Assembly (NCBI GenBank): GCA_902783445.1
Contig: CACZQX010000051.1
Span: 1-11,001, forward strand
From: an uncultured Lachnospiraceae bacterium
Lineage (GTDB): Bacteria > Bacillota > Clostridia > Lachnospirales > Lachnospiraceae
Direction: 5' to 3'
Length of the DNA stretch: 11,001 nucleotides
The translations under genes and the position numbers were made by a program. Shown here one piece after another: positions 1 to 7,313 of the stretch (its first letter is position 1; each line of letters begins with the position of its first letter). Under the pieces are notes generated by a model that was not told the DNA's origin, made no database searches, and worked only from the letters and a program-made list of their open reading frames with translations.

Positions 1-1467
1 ATTTCGGACCGTTTCTTGCCGGATAAAGCCATTGACCTTATTGATGAGGCTTGCGCCCTTATTAAAACCGAGCTTGATTCCATGCCAACGGAACTTGACG
101 AACTTCGTCACAAACTGATGCAGATGGAAATCGAAGAAACGGCTCTTAAGAAAGAAACGGACAATTTAAGTCGCGAACGTCTGTCAAATCTTCAAAAGGA
201 ATTGGCGGAGATTAAAGATGAATACAACAACAAGGTTGCAAAATGGGAAAACGAAAAATCCAGCGTTTCATCCTTAAGTAAATTGCGTGAAGAAATAGAA
301 GATTTGAATAATCAAATCCAAATTGCGGAGCGCGACTACGACCTTGAAAAGGTTGCGGAAATCAAATACGGACGTCTTCCTCAAGCAAAAAAGGCTTTGG
401 AAGAGGCCGAAAAGCAGGTTAAAGACAAGGACTTAAGCCTGGTTAGAGAGGCTGTTTCCGAAGAAGAAATTGCTCAAATCATTTCAAGATGGACCGGCAT
501 TCCGGTTTCCAAGCTTACGGAATCGGAGCGTAGCAAAGCCTTGAATTTGCCTAATATTCTCCATAAGAGAGTTATCGGACAGGACACGGCCGTTACTCTT
601 ATCAGTGAGGCGATTATGCGTTCCAAGGCCGGCATAAAAGATCCCACAAAACCTATAGGTTCCTTCCTTTTCCTCGGACCTACGGGTGTCGGTAAAACAG
701 AGCTTGCAAAAGCTTTGGCGGAAAGCCTCTTTGACAATGAGAACAACATCGTTCGTATCGATATGAGTGAGTATATGGAGAAACATTCGGTGTCACGTCT
801 TGTGGGAGCGCCTCCGGGATATGTGGGATACGATGAAGGCGGACAATTAACCGAAGCCGTAAGAAGAAAACCTTACAGTGTTATCCTTTTTGATGAAATC
901 GAAAAGGCTCATCCCGATGTTTTCAATATCCTCTTACAGGTATTGGATGATGGTAGAATTACCGATTCTCAGGGACGTACGGTTGATTTTAAAAACACTA
1001 TTATCATCCTTACATCAAATCTTGGCTCTCCATATATTTTGCAGGATATTGACGATAATTCATCTTCGGATAATTCAGAAATATCGGATACAACCAAAGA
1101 TCTTGTAATGAAAGAGCTTAAGGCACATTTCAGACCTGAGTTTTTAAACAGACTGGATGAGATTATAATGTTTAATCCGCTTTCGAAATCCAACATCGGA
1201 GCTATTGTGGATCTGCTTATGCTTGAACTTAACAAGCGTTTGGCCATGAAAGAGCTGAAAGTTAAACTTACTGAAAATGCAAAATCATTTATAATCGACA
1301 ATGGCTACGATCCGGTTTACGGTGCCAGACCGCTTAAGAGGTTCTTGCAAAAACATGTGGAAACCCTTGCTGCAACGGAGATTTTGAAGGGCGACATTAA
1401 GGCAGGCCAGACATTGACTATAGATTTTAATTCAACGCTTGATAAACTAGTGGCAAATGCTGAATAA
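1..1467 (+). CDS. clpB: ATP-dependent disaggregase ClpB, C-terminal part (5' end outside window)
   Basis: ClpB (Hsp104 family) is a cytosolic hexameric AAA+ machine that pulls proteins out of aggregates together with DnaK/DnaJ/GrpE. The frame is open from base 1, beginning ISDRFLPDKAIDLIDEA, the sequence at the end of the first AAA+ domain; roughly 380 N-terminal residues (N domain and most of NBD1) are missing compared with the usual length of about 860. The visible 488 residues hold the coiled-coil M domain (about fragment residues 20-145), which separates ClpB from ClpA and ClpX. NBD2 follows, with Walker A GPTGVGKT (bases 676-699), Walker B VILFDE (880-897), the pore-loop motif GYVGYDEGG, FRPEFLNR with the arginine finger, and sensor 2 GARPLKR (1321-1341). 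All the NBD2 motifs look intact. A serine- and aspartate-rich stretch after TSNLGS lies in a region that varies between ClpB proteins. The stop is TAA at 1465-1467. The promoter, and any CIRCE or CtsR control, would lie outside the window. Confidence 0.97.
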   Translation: MSDRFLPDKAIDLIDEACALIKTELDSMPTELDELRHKLMQMEIEETALKKETDNLSRERLSNLQKELAEIKDEYNNKVAKWENEKSSVSSLSKLREEIEDLNNQIQIAERDYDLEKVAEIKYGRLPQAKKALEEAEKQVKDKDLSLVREAVSEEEIAQIISRWTGIPVSKLTESERSKALNLPNILHKRVIGQDTAVTLISEAIMRSKAGIKDPTKPIGSFLFLGPTGVGKTELAKALAESLFDNENNIVRIDMSEYMEKHSVSRLVGAPPGYVGYDEGGQLTEAVRRKPYSVILFDEIEKAHPDVFNILLQVLDDGRITDSQGRTVDFKNTIIILTSNLGSPYILQDIDDNSSSDNSEISDTTKDLVMKELKAHFRPEFLNRLDEIIMFNPLSKSNIGAIVDLLMLELNKRLAMKELKVKLTENAKSFIIDNGYDPVYGARPLKRFLQKHVETLAATEILKGDIKAGQTLTIDFNSTLDKLVANAE

Positions 1468-1479
1468 TTATGCTATACT
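1451..1479 (+). promoter_or_regulatory. Candidate extended -10 promoter for pyk
   Basis: TGCTATACT at 1471-1479 fits an extended -10 element (TGn followed by TATACT, five of six matches to TATAAT). A weak -35-like TGGCAA lies at 1451-1456, 17 bases upstream, inside the last codons of clpB. Transcription would begin near 1486 and give a leader of about 68 bases containing the dyad at 1502-1523. No clear terminator separates clpB from pyk, so some read-through from clpB is also possible. The call rests on motif matching only. Confidence 0.45.
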
Positions 1480-1501
1480 ATGGACTAGGATGAGAGGAAT
1501 T

Positions 1502-1523
1502 ATTGTATTGATTTCAATACAAT
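1502..1523. promoter_or_regulatory. Perfect 10+10 bp dyad in the pyk leader, possible operator or RNA hairpin
   Basis: The arm ATTGTATTGA (1502-1511) and the arm TCAATACAAT (1514-1523) are exact reverse complements around a TT centre. The dyad lies just downstream of the likely pyk transcription start and about 17 bases before the ribosome binding site. It could be bound by a dimeric repressor acting as a roadblock, or form a stem-loop in the mRNA leader. It has no T-run and is AT-rich, so it is not a good terminator. It does not match the Rex, CcpA, Fur or PerR consensus sequences as I know them. Confidence 0.5.
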
Positions 1524-1540
1524 TATACAGAATATAGATT

Positions 1541-1556
1541 GGAGGAATAATTTTTG
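1541..1556 (+). promoter_or_regulatory. Ribosome binding site that fixes the TTG start of pyk
   Basis: GGAGG at 1541-1545 is eight bases before the TTG at 1554-1556. The reading frame from this TTG gives MRNTKIICTLGPA, which aligns with the usual N-terminus of pyruvate kinases without an extension. No in-frame ATG gives a better start, because the next methionine falls inside the conserved substrate-binding region. Confidence 0.85.
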
Positions 1557-2969
1557 AGAAATACTAAAATTATTTGTACACTTGGTCCAGCAGTTGACAG
1601 CGACCAGAAGGTTGAAGAGCTTATAAAAGCCGGAATGAACTGTGCCCGCATGAATTTCTCTCACGGAACATATGAAGAGCAAAAGGACAGAATCGACAGA
1701 GTTAAGCGAATTCGTGAGAAATTAAATGCTAATGTAGCTATTTTGCTTGATACAAAAGGTCCGGAAATTCGTGTTAAGGATTTTAAAGACGGCAAAGTTG
1801 TTTTGGAACCGGGAAAAGAATTTATTCTTTCATCGGGAGATTTCCTCGGTGATGCCGGAAAAGTTGCCACAACTTATCCCGATCTTGCAAAATATGTTAG
1901 TTTAGGTTCCGAAATTCTTATTGACGACGGTCATATTGTTTTAAACGTTACCGAAATTGAAGGAAACGATGTAAAGTGCAGTGTAGTTATAGGCGGAAAA
2001 GTTTCAAACCACAAAGGTGTTAACATTCCAAACATTACCATTCCGATGCCTTACTTAAGCGAAGTTGATAAAAACGATATTTTATTCGGTATCGAAAACG
2101 ATGTTGATTTTGTTGCTGCCTCTTTTACCCGTACGGCATGGGATATTATTGATCTCAGAGAGTTTTTGAACTCAAACGGCGGAGATAAAATAAAGATAAT
2201 TGCAAAAATCGAGAATGCATCGGGTATCGACAGTCTTGATGAAATAATCAAATACGCCGACGGTGTTATGATTGCCCGAGGTGATATGGGCGTTGAAATG
2301 GATTACACTGTTATACCTGGCATCCAGAAGCAGATGATCAGAAAATGCTACAAAAAGGGCGTTCCCGTTGTTACAGCAACACAGATGCTTGAATCCATGA
2401 CTGCCAGCCCTTTTCCTACAAGAGCCGAAGTTTCGGACGTTGCCAATGCAGTTTATTCGGGAACAACCATTGTTATGCTTTCGGGGGAAACCGCTGCAGG
2501 AGACTATCCTATTGAAGCTGTTAAAACAATGTCAGATATTGTAACGGCTGCCGAGAAAGAATTATCTTATAAGCCTGTTATTCCATTCGAAAAGCTTGAG
2601 CTCGAAAAAGATATTGCTACAACAATTTCCCTTGCTGCCTGTGATGCCGCAAGATATATAAATGCTTCCGCAATACTTGTTGTAACAAGAAGTGGTCGTA
2701 CTGCTCACTTAATAGCCGATTTCCATCCTAATTGCCCTATTATTGCGGCGGTTACAAAAGAAAAGGCTGCAAGACAACTTGCTCTTGCACGCGGTGTTTC
2801 GGCATATGTGGTTGAAGATCAAACTTCTGCCGAGAGTCTTTTCGAATATGCTTTGGAGGTTGCAAGACAAAACGGAGAAATCTCTCCGGGAGATACGGTT
2901 GTTATCGTTGCGGGGGGTTCCGTTGTAAAACGTGCACCTTCCGATATGCTTAAAATCACAATCATATAA
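1554..2969 (+). CDS. pyk: Pyruvate kinase
   Basis: Pyruvate kinase is the cytosolic enzyme of the last glycolytic step, converting phosphoenolpyruvate and ADP into pyruvate and ATP. The 471 residues match the short bacterial form, without the extra PEP-utiliser domain found in Bacillus enzymes. Visible residues are R32/N34/S36 in ARMNFSHGT, the DTKGPEIR segment opening the B domain (Glu here is typical of potassium-dependent enzymes), catalytic K218 in IKIIAKIE, metal ligands E220 and D244 (ARGDMG), and TATQMLESM and MLSGETAAG in the barrel. The allosteric domain keeps the phosphate loop TRSGRTA (378-384), but its last loop departs from the usual GxTN-type ending (see findings). The start is TTG, set by the ribosome binding site GGAGG. 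The gene follows clpB on the same strand after 86 bases and has its own candidate promoter and terminator. Confidence 0.97.
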   Translation: MRNTKIICTLGPAVDSDQKVEELIKAGMNCARMNFSHGTYEEQKDRIDRVKRIREKLNANVAILLDTKGPEIRVKDFKDGKVVLEPGKEFILSSGDFLGDAGKVATTYPDLAKYVSLGSEILIDDGHIVLNVTEIEGNDVKCSVVIGGKVSNHKGVNIPNITIPMPYLSEVDKNDILFGIENDVDFVAASFTRTAWDIIDLREFLNSNGGDKIKIIAKIENASGIDSLDEIIKYADGVMIARGDMGVEMDYTVIPGIQKQMIRKCYKKGVPVVTATQMLESMTASPFPTRAEVSDVANAVYSGTTIVMLSGETAAGDYPIEAVKTMSDIVTAAEKELSYKPVIPFEKLELEKDIATTISLAACDAARYINASAILVVTRSGRTAHLIADFHPNCPIIAAVTKEKAARQLALARGVSAYVVEDQTSAESLFEYALEVARQNGEISPGDTVVIVAGGSVVKRAPSDMLKITII

Positions 2970-2997
2970 TAAATAACGGTATTTTAACACTTAAATC

Positions 2998-3038
2998 AAA
3001 AGAACATGAGCCCTTAGGAATCATGTTCTTTTTTATTA
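2998..3038. terminator. Rho-independent terminator between convergent pyk and the minus-strand operon
   Basis: AAAAGAACATGA (2998-3009) and TCATGTTCTTTT (3021-3032) form a perfect 12-bp stem around an 11-base loop. On the plus strand the stem runs into TTCTTTTTTATT, a good T-tract, 28 bases after the pyk stop. On the minus strand the same hairpin ends in TTCTTTTGATTT, about 45 bases beyond the stop of the zinc-ribbon/TPR gene. It may therefore also end the leftward operon, though the T-tract there is weaker. The rest of the 107-base gap (2970-3076) shows nothing else. Confidence 0.88.
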
Positions 3039-3076
3039 CCATATTAATCTTTTTATTATTATACTTAAATCTTCTT

Positions 3077-4435
3077 CTACTGAATATCAGCTTGTGCTCG
3101 CCCGGCCTGTGGCGTTCCCGGGAAGCTTTCCACAACTCTTTGATATATTGCGTTTGCATTGGCTGTATCACCCTTTGCGGTATATGACATACCCAAGTTG
3201 TAAAGATGATCCGGATTTGTGGCATCATATTTTGCACATCTTTCAAAATAAGCAATGGCATTATCGTAATCGCCCGAATTGTAAGCATTCCAAGCTGTTT
3301 GATTTGCCTGGTTTGTAGCCTGTGCTAAGCAATCTGCCACAAAGGCGTTATATAATGCTACGAAGTTTTCCGATTTACCCTCCAATGTGCTGATTCCGTA
3401 TAAATAATCCGCAGACTCCACATATGCTTTAGCCGTATATTTGTTATATGCCGCAATCAAATAATCGTAATCATTGATAGTTGCTTCATAAGCGGCTTTT
3501 GCATCCGCCGTCTGGTTGTCATTTTCCGAAAGCTGACTTATGGTTGTTTCCAAAGCGGTTATCTTTGTTTCGTATTCCAATACAACCTGCTTGTACTCAG
3601 ATCGCACGGAGGCCGTTTTTGCCGGAGTAACGAGGAATAAAATAATAGCCGCACCGATTATAACACCGATAATAATATTTATTATTGTCATTGTCGGTTT
3701 TGAATATTCCTTAAAACTGTAATTCGGAATAATAACATCATTTCCGCTGAGAGGCTTCTTTTGTTCTTCAAGGGCACGTTTTTCCTTCTTTTCGCGAGGT
3801 GAAATATTTGCCTCTGAAGCCGCAAGCTGTTCTCTTATTTCCGTAAGAAAACGTATGCTCTTTGTATTTGTATTATCTACCTTTAATGCACCTACAATGG
3901 CACGTCTTGCTTTGTCATACTCGCCGGCACGCATATGAAGGAGTGCCAAAAGCTGATTACCTTTAACATAGTTCGGCGTAATCGTAAGTACTTTTTTCAA
4001 CTGAATAACCGCAAGGTCGTAATTTCCCTGTTTTGTATATTCGAGGGCTTTATTGAATTTTTTTATTGTTTGGTTAACAGTCTCCAAACGAGATTGGTTA
4101 TTTTGTATTGCATTTAAATACTTAACCGCAATATTGTCCTCCTGCTGAAAGTTCTTACTGATAACCCAATGTGAAAGAGCTTCCGAAACTTCGCCTACTT
4201 CGTAGTAAACAAGTCCGAGAAGATTTCTTGCATTGATGTTTTTCTTGTTCATCTTCAGGCTTTGGTGAAGAAAATAAATTGCACCCGACAAGTCTCTTGT
4301 TTGAGCTTTTTCCAACGCAACGTTGTATAGTGCGTTAGAGCTATATACAATTTTTTTGTAATATGTAACATCCGCACCGCAAAACTCGCAATGGTTTCCT
4401 TCGGTCAGATGGTTATCGCATTTATAGCACTGCAT
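3077..4435 (-). CDS. Zinc-ribbon and TPR membrane protein of unknown function
   Basis: No specific family name is recognised. The 452 residues fall into clear parts. An N-terminal zinc ribbon has C3, C6, C16 and C19 (CYKC and CEFC). TPR-like helical repeats cover about 34-200. A charged linker (211-230) leads to one membrane helix at about 249-270. A helical, probably coiled-coil stretch follows (275-340), then a second TPR block (about 376-445) with clear signatures such as AWNAYNSGDYDNAIAYFERC and LYNLGMSYTAKGD. There is no signal peptide. With the basic linker before the helix, the zinc ribbon and first TPR block should face the cytoplasm and the C-terminal TPR block the outside. The start ATG has AGAGG seven bases upstream. 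It is the last gene of the leftward operon, 18 bases after the 48-residue gene. A scaffold or adaptor role is only an inference. Confidence 0.88.
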   Translation of the reverse strand: MQCYKCDNHLTEGNHCEFCGADVTYYKKIVYSSNALYNVALEKAQTRDLSGAIYFLHQSLKMNKKNINARNLLGLVYYEVGEVSEALSHWVISKNFQQEDNIAVKYLNAIQNNQSRLETVNQTIKKFNKALEYTKQGNYDLAVIQLKKVLTITPNYVKGNQLLALLHMRAGEYDKARRAIVGALKVDNTNTKSIRFLTEIREQLAASEANISPREKKEKRALEEQKKPLSGNDVIIPNYSFKEYSKPTMTIINIIIGVIIGAAIILFLVTPAKTASVRSEYKQVVLEYETKITALETTISQLSENDNQTADAKAAYEATINDYDYLIAAYNKYTAKAYVESADYLYGISTLEGKSENFVALYNAFVADCLAQATNQANQTAWNAYNSGDYDNAIAYFERCAKYDATNPDHLYNLGMSYTAKGDTANANAIYQRVVESFPGTPQAGRAQADIQ

Positions 4436-4453
4436 AATCTGTCCTCTTTCACA

Positions 4454-4600
4454 CTATTTGTTCTTCTTCATGTCTTCCATCATCTGCAACATAACATCCG
4501 TCATGTCCGTAATCTGGTTTTCATTATATATCGCATCTTCTACCTGATCGATTTCAAGGCTTGGATAAAAATTCTTTACTTCTTCATCAAAATTAATCAT
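4454..4600 (-). CDS. Small acidic protein of 48 residues
   Basis: The gene is read on the minus strand from ATG (4598-4600) to TAG (4454-4456). It is preceded by AAAAAAGGAGAAAGAC, a strong Shine-Dalgarno sequence with normal spacing. The product begins MINFDEEVKNFYPSLEID and ends in MLQMMEDMKKNK. It is acidic in its N-terminal two thirds, carries a methionine-rich amphipathic helix near the end, and has no membrane helix or cysteine. It fills the gap between valS (26 bases upstream) and the zinc-ribbon/TPR gene (18 bases downstream), so it is very likely translated as part of the operon. Its size suggests a small binding partner or regulator of a neighbouring product; the function is unknown. 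Automatic gene calls may miss it because of its length. Confidence 0.8.
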   Translation of the reverse strand: MINFDEEVKNFYPSLEIDQVEDAIYNENQITDMTDVMLQMMEDMKKNK

Positions 4601-4626
4601 GTCTTTCTCCTTTTTTGGAATATAAG

Positions 4627-7263
4627 CTAGATCATTCTTTCAAGCTGCATTTTTACCTGTTCCATCATTTGCTCGTATTTTTCCTTCTTTGCTCTCTCTT
4701 CGGCAATCTTCTTTTCAGGTGCCTTTGATACAAAGTTAGGGTTTGCAAGCATTTTATTAACACGTTCAAGCTCTGCTTCAAGTTTCTTTTCTTCTTCCTT
4801 GAGACGAGCTATTTCTTTTTCACTGTCTACAAGCTGATCCAACGGAATATAAATAACGGCATCCGAAGTTACGACAGAAACCGCATCGTCTCCGATTCCC
4901 GATTTGTCGCTTTGAATTTTAACTTCGCTTGCAAAACCAAGAGTAGCAAAGAAAACTTTTCCTTTTTCGAAAGTTTCTTTTACGAATGTTTTTTCGCTTA
5001 CCACTATTACTTCTGCCTTTTTACTGTTTGGAACGTTTAAGTTCTTTCTGGCATTTCTTATACCTCTTACAGCTTCTTTTATAAGTTCAACTTCCGCTTC
5101 GGAATCGGAATAATTATTTGCTTCATCATATTCCGGCCATTTTGAAATCATTATCGATTCTTCATCCGACTGAATCGTGCAAAAGATTTCTTCGGTTATA
5201 AACGGCATATATGGATGCAAAAGTTTAAGCGCAATAATCAATACTTCTTTAAGAGTATATAAAGCCGCATCTCTTGTCGAATCATCTTTATTATAAAGGC
5301 GCGGCTTAACCATTTCAATATACCAGTCGCAGAATTCTTCCCATACAAAGTCGTAAATCTTGTCTGCGGCTATTCCAAGCTCAAATTTTTCGATATTTTC
5401 CGTAACATCTTTAACAAGCTTGTTGGCTTTTGAAATAATCCACTTGTCGGCATCCGTAAGAACATTTTTATCCACTGATTTAATACCGTCTTCCGGCATA
5501 TTCATCATAATAAAACGTGATGCATTCCAAATTTTGTTTGCAAAATTTCTGCTAGCCTCCACTCTTTCCATGTAGAAGCGCATGTCATTGCCCGGTGCAT
5601 TACCTGTAATCAATGTAAATCTAAGGGCATCGGCACCGTATTTTGCGATTATTTCAAGAGGATCGATACCGTTATTTAAGGATTTACTCATTTTACGTCC
5701 TTGACTGTCTCTTACAAGTCCGTGGAAAAGTACGTATTTAAACGGTTTTTCTCCCATTTGCTCATAGCCCGAGAATATCATTCTGATAACCCAGAAGAAA
5801 ATGATATCGTAGCCCGTTACAAGTACATCTGTCGGGTAGAAATATTCCAAATCTTTGGTTTTTTCAGGCCATCCCAATGTGGAAAACGGCCAAAGTGCCG
5901 ACGAAAACCATGTGTCCAAAGTATCTTCATCTTGCTTAAAATGTGTTGATCCGCATTTAGGACATTTATCCGGTTTTCCTGTTGTTACAACAACTTCACC
6001 GCATTCCTCACAATAAAATGCCGGAATTTGATGTCCCCACCAAAGCTGTCTTGAAATACACCAGTCTCTGATATTGTCTGTCCAGTTATAATAAATCTTA
6101 TCCATTCTTTCCGGGATAAGCTGGATTTCTTTATTTTTAACGGCCTCAACCGCAGGCTTTATAAGCTCGTCCATTTTAACGAACCATTGCGGTTTGATTA
6201 AAGGCTCGACTATACTTTTACATCTATCATGTGTTCCCACAGCATGAGAGTGATCCTCGATTTTTACCAAGAATCCGCCTGCTTCCAAATCAGCAACAAT
6301 TGCTTTGCGGGCTTCATATCTGTCCATTCCCGCATATTTGCCTCCGAGAGAGTTGATTGTTGCATCATCGTTCATTATGTTGATTTCAGGAAGATTATGA
6401 CGTTTTCCCACTTCAAAGTCGTTAGGGTCATGCGCCGGTGTGATTTTTACAACACCCGTTCCGAATTCCATATCAACATATTCATCTCCGATAATCGGTA
6501 TTTCTTTGTTAACAAGTGGCAAAATTACTTTTTTGCCGATTAAATCTTTATATCTGTCATCCTTTGGATTTACAGCTACCGCGCTATCTCCAAGCATTGT
6601 TTCCGGACGTGTTGTGGCAAGTTGAATGTATTTATCCGTTCCCGCAATAGGATATCTTAAATGCCAAAAATGTCCCGCTTTTTCTTCATGTTCAACTTCC
6701 GCATCCGAAATGGATGTTTTACATACCGGACACCAGTTGATTATTTTTGATCCTTTATAAATAAGTCCTTTTTCGTAAAGTTTAACGAAAACTTCTTTTA
6801 CGGCCTTGTTACAGCCCTCATCCATTGTAAAACGTTCTCTGTCCCAATCGCATGACGAGCCGAGCTTTTTAAGCTGATTAATAATTCTTCCGCCGTATTC
6901 TTTTTTCCATTCCCAAGCACGCTCCAAGAACTCTTCTCTTGTTAAATCGTCTTTTGTGATGCCTTCTTTTTTGAGCTGCTCAAGTATTTTTACTTCGGTT
7001 GCGATGCTGGCATGGTCCGTTCCCGGTTGCCAAAGTGCATTATAACCTTGCATTCTCTTTACACGAATAATAATGTCCTGCATTGTATTATCGAGGGCAT
7101 GTCCCATATGGAGCTGTCCCGTGATATTTGGAGGCGGTATTATTATTGTAAAAGGTTTTTTGTTTTCATCCGGCTCTGCGTGAAAATACTTCTTTTCAAG
7201 CCATTTATCATAAAGTCTCTGCTCAATGTCGGCAGGATTATAGGTTTTTTCGAGTTCTTTCAT
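4627..7263 (-). CDS. valS: Valyl-tRNA synthetase
   Basis: ValS is a cytosolic class I synthetase that charges tRNA(Val) and hydrolyses mischarged Thr-tRNA(Val) in its CP1 editing domain. Its 878 residues match the family. The HIGH motif is HMGH at 52-55 within PPPNITGQLHMGHALDN, the editing motif TTRPETMLGD is at 217-226, and KMSKS is at 524-528. Zinc-type cysteine pairs occur at C178/C181 and C418/C421/C434/C437. The anticodon-binding helical domain covers about 620-770, and the ValS-specific C-terminal coiled coil about 805-878. The ATG gives the expected N-terminus (KTYNPADIE). The only Shine-Dalgarno-like sequence, GGAAAGGA (7278-7285), is 14 bases upstream, which is long compared with the neighbours. 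The 50-base gap before it is too short for a T-box, so the gene seems to depend on the upstream operon promoter or on a promoter inside the preceding gene. Confidence 0.97.
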   Translation of the reverse strand: MKELEKTYNPADIEQRLYDKWLEKKYFHAEPDENKKPFTIIIPPPNITGQLHMGHALDNTMQDIIIRVKRMQGYNALWQPGTDHASIATEVKILEQLKKEGITKDDLTREEFLERAWEWKKEYGGRIINQLKKLGSSCDWDRERFTMDEGCNKAVKEVFVKLYEKGLIYKGSKIINWCPVCKTSISDAEVEHEEKAGHFWHLRYPIAGTDKYIQLATTRPETMLGDSAVAVNPKDDRYKDLIGKKVILPLVNKEIPIIGDEYVDMEFGTGVVKITPAHDPNDFEVGKRHNLPEINIMNDDATINSLGGKYAGMDRYEARKAIVADLEAGGFLVKIEDHSHAVGTHDRCKSIVEPLIKPQWFVKMDELIKPAVEAVKNKEIQLIPERMDKIYYNWTDNIRDWCISRQLWWGHQIPAFYCEECGEVVVTTGKPDKCPKCGSTHFKQDEDTLDTWFSSALWPFSTLGWPEKTKDLEYFYPTDVLVTGYDIIFFWVIRMIFSGYEQMGEKPFKYVLFHGLVRDSQGRKMSKSLNNGIDPLEIIAKYGADALRFTLITGNAPGNDMRFYMERVEASRNFANKIWNASRFIMMNMPEDGIKSVDKNVLTDADKWIISKANKLVKDVTENIEKFELGIAADKIYDFVWEEFCDWYIEMVKPRLYNKDDSTRDAALYTLKEVLIIALKLLHPYMPFITEEIFCTIQSDEESIMISKWPEYDEANNYSDSEAEVELIKEAVRGIRNARKNLNVPNSKKAEVIVVSEKTFVKETFEKGKVFFATLGFASEVKIQSDKSGIGDDAVSVVTSDAVIYIPLDQLVDSEKEIARLKEEEKKLEAELERVNKMLANPNFVSKAPEKKIAEERAKKEKYEQMMEQVKMQLERMI

Positions 7264-7313
7264 CGTGTTTATAAAAATCCTTTCCGTCTTTTTTAATCCC
7301 TGAAATAAATATT

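Noticed and set aside
1042..1107. Serine- and aspartate-rich stretch in ClpB NBD2 as a novel insertion
   Set aside because: This region after TSNLGS varies in length and sequence in ClpB proteins, so a few extra residues are not remarkable.
1502..1523. Dyad as a Rex (NADH-sensing) operator
   Set aside because: Rex sites follow TTGTnAAnnnnTTnACAA (18 bases). Here the arms continue as TTGTATTGA with a two-base centre, so the inner bases and spacing do not fit.
1490..1537. Possible 15-codon leader peptide (MRGIIVLISIQLYRI) before pyk
   Set aside because: There is no ribosome binding site at usable distance, and the frame mainly follows the dyad. It would have to be leaderless, which cannot be supported here.
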